Source: GWF2-43-63 sp035390965 (GTDB lineage: Bacteria > Bacteroidota > Bacteroidia > Bacteroidales > DTU049). Taken from it: a stretch of DNA of 64,000 bases. Made by a program: the position numbers and the translations under genes. The notes below the pieces were generated by a model, which saw only the letters and a program-made list of their open reading frames with translations, ran no database searches and was not told the origin of the DNA. The stretch spans positions 27,456-91,455 of the forward strand of contig DAOPKE010000001.1 in the NCBI GenBank assembly GCA_035390965.1, given 5' to 3'. Of this stretch, positions 18,009-26,952 are shown one piece after another (within the stretch, counting starts at the first letter, position 1; every line of letters begins with the position of its first letter).

Positions 18009-18022
18009 GGTCGTTTTTTTTA

Positions 18023-18030
18023 CAAAAATA
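18023..18030 (-). promoter_or_regulatory. Putative -7 box of the OmpA-family gene
   Basis: TATTTTTG on the minus strand, 15 bp before ATG 18008. No good TTG upstream. The AT-rich spacer from here to 18273 (about 240 bases) shows no gene or hairpin that I can support. Confidence 0.4.
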
Positions 18031-18273
18031 GTTAATTCTTGGCGAAAATAATCGTTTTGTTTTAATTTGCCGATTATTTTCGCGTGCCGCTAATTAAAAA
18101 TCGTGCCAATGTCTATTTTTCTTTTTTTTGACGAACAATGCCCAGGAGTGTAAAATTCGGCATAATTTTGTTAAATAAATCCCTGTGTGTTAAATTTTAA
18201 AATATTGGAAATCAGTAGGTATTGAAAAATAATCAAAAAAATGGCGAAAATATTTAAAAAAAATTAAGAATGA

Positions 18274-18304
18274 TTGACAAATGCAAAATAAAGGTTTAAT
18301 TTTA
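18274..18304 (+). promoter_or_regulatory. Putative promoter of the lipoprotein/WG-repeat pair
   Basis: TTG (18274-18276), 20 bp, then TAATTTTA (18297-18304), one mismatch to TAnnTTTG. The predicted transcription start lies beyond the ATG at 18304, supporting the start at 18340. Confidence 0.45.
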
Positions 18305-18339
18305 TGCTTTCAAATACGAACAATAAAAACCGGGAAGTC

Positions 18340-19665
18340 ATGAATACAAAGTTTTTAGTATTATTATTGGGAATAGGATTTCTGATGTTTTCCTGCGGCG
18401 ATGACAAGAAAGCCCAGATACGTAAAGTAATGAAACCAGTGGCCAGTGTTGATCTGGGAACCCAGGTTTTTATTATTGATCCTACAAAAGACACATTATT
18501 AAATATGGAAAGCGGAAGTTCCGTTTTTATTCCGGCCAATTCGTTGGTGGGAGCTGATAACAAGCCCGTGAAAGGCAAAGCCGAGCTTAAGTATGAAGAA
18601 TACCTCAATCAGGCCGAGGTTATTCTCAGCGGCATTCCAATGACTTACGACAGCGCGGGCGAAACTCATTATTTCGAGTCGGCGGGCATGTTTACCATTG
18701 ATGCCAACACACCGGCAGGCGAAAAACTGAAAATTGCCGATGGCAAGTCGGTTACTGTTTCGCAGGTGTCGCCATGGGCTGATCTTACTTCGGGTTACAA
18801 CTTTTATCAGTTCGATACCGTTGCCGGCAAATGGCGTTATCTGACAACCCAGATTGCTGAGCCGGCAGCCAGCGAGCCCCCTGTTATCGAAACCGGAAAG
18901 GATGCCGACGTGAAGGTGAAAAAAAGTGTTCGTACTGTCGATGATTTTGTTTTCGATATCAATGTGAATTATACTGTTTATAAAGAGCTTGCCGACATGA
19001 AAGATATCATGTGGAAATATAGCGGCAACAAGGAATATCCCGATCCTGAAAAAGAACAATGGATATTTGATTATAATTGGCCCGAAACACAGATATTGCG
19101 CGATGAGAGCCAGCCCGGGGCTTATGTGATTGTGCTTAAAAGCACGCAGAAGTCTTTCAAAACTTCGGTCGTTCCTGTTCCCCTTGAAGCTATGGAAGAA
19201 GAGGATGTTATTGCCCGTGCCGACAAGAGTATGGAAAAACTGGGAGAACAAACGGCGATGATGGTTGAAAATAGTAATTCTTACCGTCGCACGATGGAAG
19301 TAAGTTCTTTGGGAATCTGCAACTGGGATCTGATTTATAGATTTATTGTTCCCAAAAGACTTAAAATCCGTTTTTTTGCTGATGGTGATATTTTTAAAGA
19401 AGATGTCAGAATTTATCAGGTAAATATTGACCGCAATGTAACGATTGAGTGTTTGCCGGAGAATGCACATTACAATTGCATTTTATCTTCAGGGGAAAAA
19501 ATAATGTATGTAGCTGTCAGCCCCGAAGGTCAGGCATATGTAAATAAAGAAACCGCAATTCTTATGAATGCATCTGAGGACGAAGTAATCGATTTTGATT
19601 TGCATAAGACGGCCAAAACGATTAACTCCAAGAAGGATCTGAATGAATTGATTGCCGGCGTCTGA
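18340..19665 (+). CDS. Hypothetical lipoprotein of a Bacteroidota-specific type
   Basis: From ATG 18340 it is 441 residues, with GGGAAG a few bases upstream. Signal peptide MNTKFLVLLLGIGFLMFSC with Cys19 as lipid site, followed by GDDKK. The N-terminal third contains GSSVFIPANSLVGADNKPVKGKAELKYEEY, a pattern I associate with beta-sandwich repeats in Bacteroidota surface proteins that resemble carboxypeptidase-regulatory-like folds. The C-terminal half is beta-rich without known motifs. The longer frame from ATG 18304 adds a polar extension that would spoil the signal peptide. It lies 11 bp upstream of the WG-repeat gene, so both are co-transcribed. Function unknown. Confidence 0.8.
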   Translation: MNTKFLVLLLGIGFLMFSCGDDKKAQIRKVMKPVASVDLGTQVFIIDPTKDTLLNMESGSSVFIPANSLVGADNKPVKGKAELKYEEYLNQAEVILSGIPMTYDSAGETHYFESAGMFTIDANTPAGEKLKIADGKSVTVSQVSPWADLTSGYNFYQFDTVAGKWRYLTTQIAEPAASEPPVIETGKDADVKVKKSVRTVDDFVFDINVNYTVYKELADMKDIMWKYSGNKEYPDPEKEQWIFDYNWPETQILRDESQPGAYVIVLKSTQKSFKTSVVPVPLEAMEEEDVIARADKSMEKLGEQTAMMVENSNSYRRTMEVSSLGICNWDLIYRFIVPKRLKIRFFADGDIFKEDVRIYQVNIDRNVTIECLPENAHYNCILSSGEKIMYVAVSPEGQAYVNKETAILMNASEDEVIDFDLHKTAKTINSKKDLNELIAGV

Positions 19666-19676
19666 TTCTCATTTAT

Positions 19677-22600
19677 ATGAGATTGCTGCAGGTATTTTTG
19701 TTGATTTTGCTTTTCAATGCCGGATTCTGTCAGGAATCCGGCCCTTTGTTTATTGTCAGGCAAGACCAGCTTTATGGATTGATAGATTCTTCGGGCAGCG
19801 TGGTGCTTGAACCACAGTTTACTGCCATTAGCTATGATCCTCAATTTAGAATTTTTATTGTTACCGGACAGTCGGGCAAGGCAGCTTTTGCATCTTCGCA
19901 AAATGCCTTTATAACCGGTTTTTATGACGAAGTTCAAGCTGTTTCGCTGTACTATTTTATTGTTACAAGGAATGGTCTGTGTGGGGTGGTTGACCGTAGT
20001 GGAAAGATGATTGTTCCGATTCAGTATTCCTCAATCCGCAGATCAGACAGCGACAGGTTTTTTTGTTCTAATAACGCATCAGTTGCTGTTTACAACAACA
20101 ATGGTTCTTTGGTAGTAAACATCCCATCCGAAGAAATTATTGAATATTGCGGGTATTATATTTTTAAAAACAGGGATTATCGTTTTGGGGTTGTTTCTGT
20201 TTCAGGTGAAAAAATGATTGAGGATGTTTATTCGAATTTTCTGACGGGGGATGGTCTTATTGAACTTCGAAGCGAAGACAGCACTGCTATTCTTCATACA
20301 TCTTCGGGTCGGGTGGTACATGGTGCTGCTGGTTGCAGCTTCAGGTTTATTAAGGATGCTTCAAGAAACAACCTTGCAACACCTTTTTATTTGCTTGCCA
20401 ATGGAAGCAGCCGTCAATGGCACTCGGTTTACAGTCATAAAAATCTCGATGTTGATTTGTCTGAGGCAGTTATTTATGCTACAGCTCTTAGTGATTTGTA
20501 TCTCGTAAATACTACATTCGAGTGGTTGATTGACAATAATGGAGTTTCGGTTACAGATGAAAAGTATGAGGATATTTTTTATTTCCGCGATAGTTTATTT
20601 GTCATTGAAAACAATGGATTGCGTGGTTTATTCAAACCTGGAACCGGCGTTATTCTTCAGCCGATATATAAAAGTTTCAGGTCTTTGACGGATACAATAA
20701 CCGGAAATCGCTGGACATTGGCATTATCTAACCCTGATGGATACAGATTTCTTGATCAGAATTTCAGGGAAATAAACGACCAGTTATATTTCGCGGTCAA
20801 TCTTGTTCATGGTAGGGGAATTATTGTCAATATCAGTCTTTCAGAGGTAATTTTGCTTGATACTGATGGCCGACGGGTTGGTAATGCTGTTTATTCTGCC
20901 ATTCAACCATTGTCTGATGGTTTCTGGAAAGTGTATCGAAATGGTTTTTGCGGTGTGATGGATTCTCAGGCAAAACTTTTGACGGAAATATGCTATGATG
21001 ATATTACGATGCATAATTCGCGCCTGAAGTGTGTGAGAGAGGACCGCATTGAATATTATAGATGGAATGGTTCATCGTTTGAGCCCTTGATAAATTTCAG
21101 CAATTTCAGACAGCTTGATGTAACGGGTACACAGTTATTGTCTTTGATTGGAACCCGCAGTTCGCAACTGGCTTTGGTGTGGAGGCGCGATTCGGTTTTG
21201 AAAAAATTCGGGCTGTATGATGTGTTCAATAAGAGGTTTCAGGTGTCTCCGGTGTATGATTATGCAAAAATGGATCAGTTGCGCGACATCTCTTTGACAG
21301 GAATTTTTGGCGACACCAGTTATTTCCGCTTGGGTCCCTTAACTTTTATGGGGAGGATTCGTTTTGGGGTGATTGATCATAAAACAGGGCAGGTAATTGC
21401 TCCGAATGAATTCATGTTTATTTATTTCAATCAGTTTCAGCGGCACTTTTCTGAGAGCAACAGTGATCTGGTAACTCCTTACTATAATTCAGACCGCAAT
21501 TTTGCTGTTGCCATTGATACGGATGGAAACTGGCGTACTATTTCATTTACCGGAACAACATATAATCCGGATGTTCAGTTTATTGATGTCAGTAGTGGGA
21601 CCAGAAAAGTCTGGCGTTTTGATTCTTGCTATGTTTCAAATAAACGCAAAAGAATTACAGATAAAAAAATTTGCAATGTTAATGCTGCCTTTGCTCCTCT
21701 CTTGTCGTTTCTTAAACCTGCCGATGCTTATACAGAGGCAGCAATGAAGGACAAAAGATTATCGGTTTTTGCACCCGATGCAGATTCGCTGGTTTTGCAA
21801 AAAGGCCTTGCCAGTCGTCTTGATGAGGGTCTTGATGATATTCCTCTGGTGTATTTCCGCCCATTGTTTGTTTACAAATATCATTATCCGTCGATTCTGG
21901 AGTATCGTAACCGTTTATTTTGCAATGTACTGATATTTGAAAGCGAGCGTCGTTTCTTTTGCATCGATTCAACTGGTTATGTCATTACAGATACGGCTTA
22001 TTCGCGCATATGGCCGTTTTCGGAGGATTTGGCGATGGTTAAAATGGGTTCGCGATATGGTTTTATTGACCCGCATGGGGCGCTTATTATTGAAAACAAG
22101 TACAGAAAAGCATCTTCTTTTTCTGAAGGAAAAGCAGCAGTTAGCATCAAGGGGGGACGCTATGGCTATATCGGTACCGACGGCGCGTGGATAATCGAAC
22201 CGGCCTACCGCGAGGCATTGGCTTTCAGCGAAGGGCTGGCTCCGGTGAAGCCGGGAAATTTATTTGGTTATGTGGATGAATCAGGAAAGATGATTCTCAA
22301 ACCTGCCTGGTTGCGTGCCAATTCTTTTATCAATGGAACTGCCGTTGTTTTTAATAAAAGGGGATTCGGATTGATTGACAAGTCAGGCAATGAGTTGCTT
22401 AAATGCCGATACAACCGTATAACACCACCTGACACCAATGGCAATCGGATGATTGTTAGGAAGGCGTCGCAACTTGTAAATGCTTCGGGTGATATAATTA
22501 CAAAAAAATCGCGGATTATTTCCGATGCCGGCAATGGTTATTATAGTGTGAAAAAAGTGGTGGGATTCAGTCTTATTCGTTCCGATGGTTCCGAAGTGGC

Positions 22601-23234
22601 GCATTATAATTCCGACAGGCCTTTGCTTGTTGGTGATGAAAAAGTGATAGTAACAAAGAGAAACAGGTTGTATTATTATGATCTTGCTGCAAATCAGCTT
22701 CTGGGGCCTTATTATAAAGCAGCCCCGTTTGTTATGAATCGCGCATTGGTTTCAATCCGCGATGAAACGATGGTTATTGATAGTAGCGGAAAAATACTTA
22801 AAATTCTTTATCGGAAGCGGATGTCTTTTGTAACGTCTTTTGATGAAAACGGGCTTGCTGTCGTTCGCGCAGGCAATACTTTTATGCTGATTGATGAAAC
22901 CGGTGCCGAGTTTTATAATGGCACCATCAAGCCACGCTATGCCGGCAACGGTGTATATATTTTATTTCATGACGGTTATTTTTTGTATAATCACAGAATC
23001 AGGACTTCGTATCCATTCAGTAAATGGAGTCTTATTTCCATGCCAAGCTGCGGAAGGTTTGTTACGGGGGTGAACGGAAAATTCGGGTTTTCGGATGTTT
23101 ATGGTCAGTACCATGTCAGGCCGCAATATACAAGGATTGAAAGAGTCAGTGAAGGTATATACAGGGTGTATTACGGCGATAAAACCGGCTATGTGCGTTA
23201 CGATGGCGAAATAATCTGGGAATTGAGCCGATAG
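19677..23234 (+). CDS. Large secreted WG-repeat protein
   Basis: An 1185-residue protein with a signal peptide (MRLLQVFLLILLFNAGFC). It is built from many WG repeats, each a short beta-hairpin of the form GxxGxIDxxGxxVIxPxYxxAxxFSEGLAxV. The clearest run is at about residues 780-900: RYGFIDPHGALIIENKY, RYGYIGTDGAWIIEPAY, LFGYVDESGKMILKPAW; more diverged copies occur at 25-90, 100-180, 285-350, 400-450 and 1130-1180. WG repeats probably form a beta-propeller or solenoid for binding. No enzymatic domain, anchor or type IX sorting tail is visible, so it may remain in the periplasm or outer leaflet with its lipoprotein partner. Function unknown. Confidence 0.88.
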   Translation: MRLLQVFLLILLFNAGFCQESGPLFIVRQDQLYGLIDSSGSVVLEPQFTAISYDPQFRIFIVTGQSGKAAFASSQNAFITGFYDEVQAVSLYYFIVTRNGLCGVVDRSGKMIVPIQYSSIRRSDSDRFFCSNNASVAVYNNNGSLVVNIPSEEIIEYCGYYIFKNRDYRFGVVSVSGEKMIEDVYSNFLTGDGLIELRSEDSTAILHTSSGRVVHGAAGCSFRFIKDASRNNLATPFYLLANGSSRQWHSVYSHKNLDVDLSEAVIYATALSDLYLVNTTFEWLIDNNGVSVTDEKYEDIFYFRDSLFVIENNGLRGLFKPGTGVILQPIYKSFRSLTDTITGNRWTLALSNPDGYRFLDQNFREINDQLYFAVNLVHGRGIIVNISLSEVILLDTDGRRVGNAVYSAIQPLSDGFWKVYRNGFCGVMDSQAKLLTEICYDDITMHNSRLKCVREDRIEYYRWNGSSFEPLINFSNFRQLDVTGTQLLSLIGTRSSQLALVWRRDSVLKKFGLYDVFNKRFQVSPVYDYAKMDQLRDISLTGIFGDTSYFRLGPLTFMGRIRFGVIDHKTGQVIAPNEFMFIYFNQFQRHFSESNSDLVTPYYNSDRNFAVAIDTDGNWRTISFTGTTYNPDVQFIDVSSGTRKVWRFDSCYVSNKRKRITDKKICNVNAAFAPLLSFLKPADAYTEAAMKDKRLSVFAPDADSLVLQKGLASRLDEGLDDIPLVYFRPLFVYKYHYPSILEYRNRLFCNVLIFESERRFFCIDSTGYVITDTAYSRIWPFSEDLAMVKMGSRYGFIDPHGALIIENKYRKASSFSEGKAAVSIKGGRYGYIGTDGAWIIEPAYREALAFSEGLAPVKPGNLFGYVDESGKMILKPAWLRANSFINGTAVVFNKRGFGLIDKSGNELLKCRYNRITPPDTNGNRMIVRKASQLVNASGDIITKKSRIISDAGNGYYSVKKVVGFSLIRSDGSEVAHYNSDRPLLVGDEKVIVTKRNRLYYYDLAANQLLGPYYKAAPFVMNRALVSIRDETMVIDSSGKILKILYRKRMSFVTSFDENGLAVVRAGNTFMLIDETGAEFYNGTIKPRYAGNGVYILFHDGYFLYNHRIRTSYPFSKWSLISMPSCGRFVTGVNGKFGFSDVYGQYHVRPQYTRIERVSEGIYRVYYGDKTGYVRYDGEIIWELSR

Positions 23235-23281
23235 CAACAAATAAGCACTCGAAGAGTTTCAAACCCATAGAGGTTTAGAGC

Positions 23282-24223
23282 TTAATGCCCATTAGCAACT
23301 TCGCGTGCAAAATCCCATGAAAGATAATTTTCGTAGCTCATGCATACATGCTCGGCAAACTGAATGGCGGTGCGGATAATTTTGTCCCAGTTTTTTTCTG
23401 GCAATGTTTCCAGGTCAGCCGGAGAAATATGAGTGTGGCTCAATGCATAAAGCAGACCGGCATTGAAAGTGTCTCCTGCGCCAATGGTGCTGATAACCGG
23501 AATGTCTTTTACAGGATAGTGCTTTTGAATTTGCGGTGTGCAGAGTGTTACGCCGTGCTTGTTGGCTGTCATTATCAGCACATGGCCGCCTTGTGTCTGA
23601 ACAAAATCATATACGATTTTTGGATCGGATGTGCCAAGAATATTATTGAAATCTTCATCAGAACCTTTGGTAATATGTGCCAGACGCATGTTTTCGCTGA
23701 TCATGGGCATAACCTGATCCTTAATTTTCATGTGATTTTTACGGAAATTCGGATCGTACAATACGATGCTTCCGACATTTCGGCATACATGAAGAAAAGC
23801 GGTAAGGCCTTCGCGGATTTCTTCTTTAATGCCATAAAAACTACCAAACATGACCAGATCGTTTTTATCGGGCTCCGGATAAATCAGTTCGGCTTGTCCT
23901 TCTTTGCGTATTTTGTAAAAAGAATATTCCGCATCGTTGTTGTCGTTTAAAACTGCAATGGCAATGCGAGAAAGACCGTTGTTGTAACTTTTGATGTAGT
24001 CGAGTGAAACCTGATTGCGAACAAGAAATTTTTCAATCAATCTGCCTATGGCATCTTTTGCATAATCGCCAACCAGTACAACGTTTTCGCCAAGACGTCC
24101 CAAGGAAACAGAGGTGTTAAGCATGGCTCCACCGGGGGTCCCTTCAACGGGCTTATCTTCTTTGAATAATATATCGTAAACGGTTTCACCGATGCAAATA
24201 AAACGTTTCTGGGGCAATTTCAT
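23282..24223 (-). CDS. PfkB family carbohydrate kinase
   Basis: A 313-residue ribokinase-fold sugar kinase that phosphorylates a sugar or nucleoside with ATP. The N-terminal PfkB signature GGAMLNTSVSLGRLG is at about 31-45, and the C-terminal signature STIGAGDTFNAG at 245-256 with catalytic-base Asp251 and the anion-hole glycines. The sequence is nearest to fructokinases in overall pattern (start FICIGETVYDILF, GTPGGAMLN), which would make fructose the likely substrate, but this is not certain. It is the second gene after pssA (12 bp), with no evident functional link. Convergent with the WG-repeat gene; a weak AAACC/GGTTT hairpin (23261-23276) lies between their stops. Confidence 0.88.
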   Translation of the reverse strand: MKLPQKRFICIGETVYDILFKEDKPVEGTPGGAMLNTSVSLGRLGENVVLVGDYAKDAIGRLIEKFLVRNQVSLDYIKSYNNGLSRIAIAVLNDNNDAEYSFYKIRKEGQAELIYPEPDKNDLVMFGSFYGIKEEIREGLTAFLHVCRNVGSIVLYDPNFRKNHMKIKDQVMPMISENMRLAHITKGSDEDFNNILGTSDPKIVYDFVQTQGGHVLIMTANKHGVTLCTPQIQKHYPVKDIPVISTIGAGDTFNAGLLYALSHTHISPADLETLPEKNWDKIIRTAIQFAEHVCMSYENYLSWDFAREVANGH

Positions 24224-24235
24224 ACGGAAAAGATT

Positions 24236-24973
24236 TCAGGAAGGATTTGTACTGTTGTATTTTGCAAAGATTTTTGCAATGTATCCAATAAGCGGAGAAA
24301 TGAAAATGTAAACAATAATCAGTGGCGCTATGGCGGCCAGATCAAGAAAGATGAACAGCGGAACAGCAATCATCAATAAGATGATGCCTAATGCTATGCT
24401 TTTTTGGTCGTGGAGTTTGAGCGATAACAAGGGAAATGGGATCAGCATCAATGCTGCAAATGTAAATGATGCTATGGAGAGCAGAATGATAGCATTGTCA
24501 ATCCCATACAATTCGGCCCAGTAAAGACTGATGCAGGCAAGTGCCATGCCAGCAGCCGGCGAGGGGAGTCCCAGAAAACTTTTTGTTTGTCGTTCGTCGG
24601 TATTAAACCATGCTAGTCGGATTGCGGCAGCAAGAGCAAAGAGCAGCGGAAAAGCAAAAAACATGGTTTGATTGCAAAACAAATCATTGCATGGTTCGCT
24701 GTATTGCTGCATGGTGCGTATGGTAACAACTGCTGGCGCCACGCCGAACGAAACAACATCGCAGAGAGAATCAAATTCTTTTCCGAACGACGATTGTGCA
24801 TTCAGCATTCGTGCAACCATGCCATCCATGAGGTCAAATGCTGCTGCAATCAGAATGCAGTAAAGTGCATATTCAATGTAGTACCATGATCCCAGTGTCG
24901 CAACAATAGCGCAAAGTCCTGCCAGCATGTTGCCTGCTGTGAAAATATTGGGTATGGCTGTTTTGATTTTCAA
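24236..24973 (-). CDS. pssA: CDP-diacylglycerol-serine O-phosphatidyltransferase
   Basis: Makes phosphatidylserine, the precursor of phosphatidylethanolamine, from CDP-diacylglycerol and L-serine in the inner membrane. The 245-residue protein has the full CDP-alcohol phosphotransferase motif: Asp50-Gly51, Ala54-Arg55, Gly64, Asp68 and Asp72, preceded by Asp47, and about seven hydrophobic helices. The N-terminus KTAIPNIFTAGNMLAG is the family standard, which forces a TTG start at 24973 because the next Met is inside that motif. The -7 box ends only five bases before the TTG, so the leader is nearly absent. Confidence 0.92.
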   Translation of the reverse strand: MKIKTAIPNIFTAGNMLAGLCAIVATLGSWYYIEYALYCILIAAAFDLMDGMVARMLNAQSSFGKEFDSLCDVVSFGVAPAVVTIRTMQQYSEPCNDLFCNQTMFFAFPLLFALAAAIRLAWFNTDERQTKSFLGLPSPAAGMALACISLYWAELYGIDNAIILLSIASFTFAALMLIPFPLLSLKLHDQKSIALGIILLMIAVPLFIFLDLAAIAPLIIVYIFISPLIGYIAKIFAKYNSTNPS

Positions 24974-24977
24974 GCAA

Positions 24978-24985
24978 CAAACTTA
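24978..24985 (-). promoter_or_regulatory. -7 box of pssA, immediately before its TTG start
   Basis: TAAGTTTG on the minus strand (plus-strand CAAACTTA) matches TAnnTTTG and lies five bases from the TTG start codon of pssA, implying a leaderless or nearly leaderless transcript. Confidence 0.5.
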
Positions 24986-25110
24986 CAATTTTTTTGATTT
25001 TCCGAAACGAATTAAACCGATGGCATATGCAATCGTCTAAAGTTTGTATTTTGGTAAATTTCATGTTTTTGTCGAAAAAATATTGCAGTGTACTTTAAAA
25101 ATCAATTGTT

Positions 25111-26886
25111 ATGGGGAAATTTTTTATTCTTGTGATACTCTTGCTTGCATTGATGCCGGCTGAGGGTTTTACGCAGTGCGGAACTACTGATCACAACGGA
25201 GCTGACTGGATTATAACCTCTTCGGATACATTGGGTGGAACGCATATCAATATTGGTAAATTCGAGGTTGCTATTGGTATTTGTGTTTCTGTCAATCCGG
25301 CATGTAAGTTTTTTGCAGTCGAAGCTGACACCATTTTGATTTATGGCAGCATCGACGGTGATGCCAAAGGTGATGCCGGTGGAAATGGCGGAACTGGTGG
25401 TTTGTATTGCAATGGTAGTGGTGTTCCCGGTTCCGGAGGCCATGCAGGTTTGGCCGGATATGGGACAGGGGGCGGTATTCCGGGTGCTGCTGCGGGAACC
25501 GGTGGAACTATTGAACAAATCTGTGGTGGCTTTTTGTGTGCCGGAAACCAGGATGGATTCAATGGTGGTGGTGGTGGCGCCGGCGGCGGCTCAGGTGGTT
25601 CTTATGGAGCTTCTGGTGGTGCCGGCGGGTATGGTGCTTATGGCAGCGGTTTCACCGGTGCTGAAGGTGGAGATTATGGCTCAGGTGGTACAACGTCTTC
25701 TGCATATGGAACGGCTGATGGCTACGATATTGCATGGGGATCAGGTGGCGCTGGTGGTGGCGGCGGCGGCGGTGGCTGGGCTACGGGTTCTGCCGGCGGC
25801 AATGGTGGCCGGGGTGGTGGCATGGTATCGTTGAAGGCCGCTCACAAACTTATTATGTCGGGGAATATCAGTTGCAATGGTTCTGATGGTGGCAATGGAG
25901 GCAATGGTGGAGGCGAATCCGATGATAATGGTTTTGATTGTTCTACTACTGGATACAATGCCTGTGGAGTTTGTTCGGAATCTGTTTATGATGCTGCAGG
26001 TGGTGCGGGTGGCGCTGCGGGTGGCGGATCAGGCGGTGGAATTTATCTTGAAAGCAATGGCACTGCAACCATTACCGGAACCATCACCGCGATTGGTGGT
26101 GCGGGTGGTACGGCTGGCATACCTTCAAGTAGCATGGGCACTTGTTACGACAATGCCCGGGGCGGCGGTGGTGGCAGCGGTGGCAGAGTCAAAATCCTGC
26201 TGAATCCCTGTATTACAAATCTTATTTCGCCGGTTTGCAATATTTCTGGCGGCACAGGCGGCAATGGTGTCGTTACCGGATATGTTGGTACGTCAGGTAC
26301 TTTCGAAGATGATTTGATTGCTCAGGAATATATTGCACTTGCTGGTGGCTCTATTGCTGATATCGATACAACATTTTGTGATTTTGGCGATGTGCCGCTT
26401 ATTTCATCTGTTGCTGCGGCTTCCGGTGGCATGGGAACCTATAATTATCAGTGGCAATACAGCACAACTGACAGTCTTTCCGGTTTTACAAATTATCCCG
26501 GGCAGACCAGTCTGACCATGGATCCATCTTTAATTTCGGTGACTACCTGGTTCCGTCGTAAGGTTAGTTCGGGCAGTTGTATTGAATACAGCAATGTTAT
26601 TAAAGCCGAAGTTGTTGATTGTTCAGGGTTTGAAGATAATTCCGGGCTCCTTTTCAGTGTCTATCCTGTGCCGAATGCCGGAGCGTTTTCTGTTCAGCTT
26701 CCGTTGGTTATGCAGAAACGGGCAGAAGGTTATATTTATAATTCCAGAGGAGAACTGGTAAGCGAATTCAGCATTACAGCCGGAGAACAAAAAACCGATA
26801 TTCAGCTCAATGTGGCACCAGGACTTTATCTTATAGTTTTATATACAGATCAGAATATTGGATTGAAAAAAATCACAATCGAGTAG
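25111..26886 (+). CDS. Glycine-rich secreted protein with type IX sorting domain
   Basis: A 591-residue exported protein. Signal peptide about 1-22 (LLALMPAEGFTQ). Residues about 90-390 are dominated by GG-containing repeats (GGNGGTGG, GGGGAGGGSGG, GGAGGAAGGGSGGG) mixed with short hydrophobic strands such as GGIYLESNGTATITGTITAIGG, which resembles a right-handed beta-helix with glycine-rich turns. Residues about 400-510 look like an Ig-like domain (YNYQWQYSTTDS). The last 79 residues (513-591) form a type A sorting tail: YPVPNAGAF, YNSRGELV, APGLYLIVLYT. It is probably a surface or extracellular structural or adhesive protein. The glycine runs produce long shadow frames that are not genes. 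Confidence 0.87.
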   Translation: MGKFFILVILLLALMPAEGFTQCGTTDHNGADWIITSSDTLGGTHINIGKFEVAIGICVSVNPACKFFAVEADTILIYGSIDGDAKGDAGGNGGTGGLYCNGSGVPGSGGHAGLAGYGTGGGIPGAAAGTGGTIEQICGGFLCAGNQDGFNGGGGGAGGGSGGSYGASGGAGGYGAYGSGFTGAEGGDYGSGGTTSSAYGTADGYDIAWGSGGAGGGGGGGGWATGSAGGNGGRGGGMVSLKAAHKLIMSGNISCNGSDGGNGGNGGGESDDNGFDCSTTGYNACGVCSESVYDAAGGAGGAAGGGSGGGIYLESNGTATITGTITAIGGAGGTAGIPSSSMGTCYDNARGGGGGSGGRVKILLNPCITNLISPVCNISGGTGGNGVVTGYVGTSGTFEDDLIAQEYIALAGGSIADIDTTFCDFGDVPLISSVAAASGGMGTYNYQWQYSTTDSLSGFTNYPGQTSLTMDPSLISVTTWFRRKVSSGSCIEYSNVIKAEVVDCSGFEDNSGLLFSVYPVPNAGAFSVQLPLVMQKRAEGYIYNSRGELVSEFSITAGEQKTDIQLNVAPGLYLIVLYTDQNIGLKKITIE

Positions 26887-26898
26887 TGTTGTCACAAT

Positions 26899-26936
26899 AA
26901 AAAAGCTGCCGCAATAATTTTGCGACAGCTTTTTTT
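26899..26936 (+). terminator. Rho-independent terminator between convergent genes
   Basis: AAAAAAGCTGCCGCAA (26899-26914) pairs with TTGCGACAGCTTTTTT (26920-26936 region), leaving a short AT loop and one mismatch. A-tract and T-tract on both sides make it work for the glycine-rich gene and for the PhoH gene. Confidence 0.82.
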
Positions 26937-26952
26937 ATTTATTATGGGTTTT

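Noticed and set aside
25343..26515. Several plus-strand and one minus-strand open frames inside the glycine-rich gene
   Set aside because: They are the Val/Ala/Met- or Pro-rich other-frame reading of GG codon runs and match no family.
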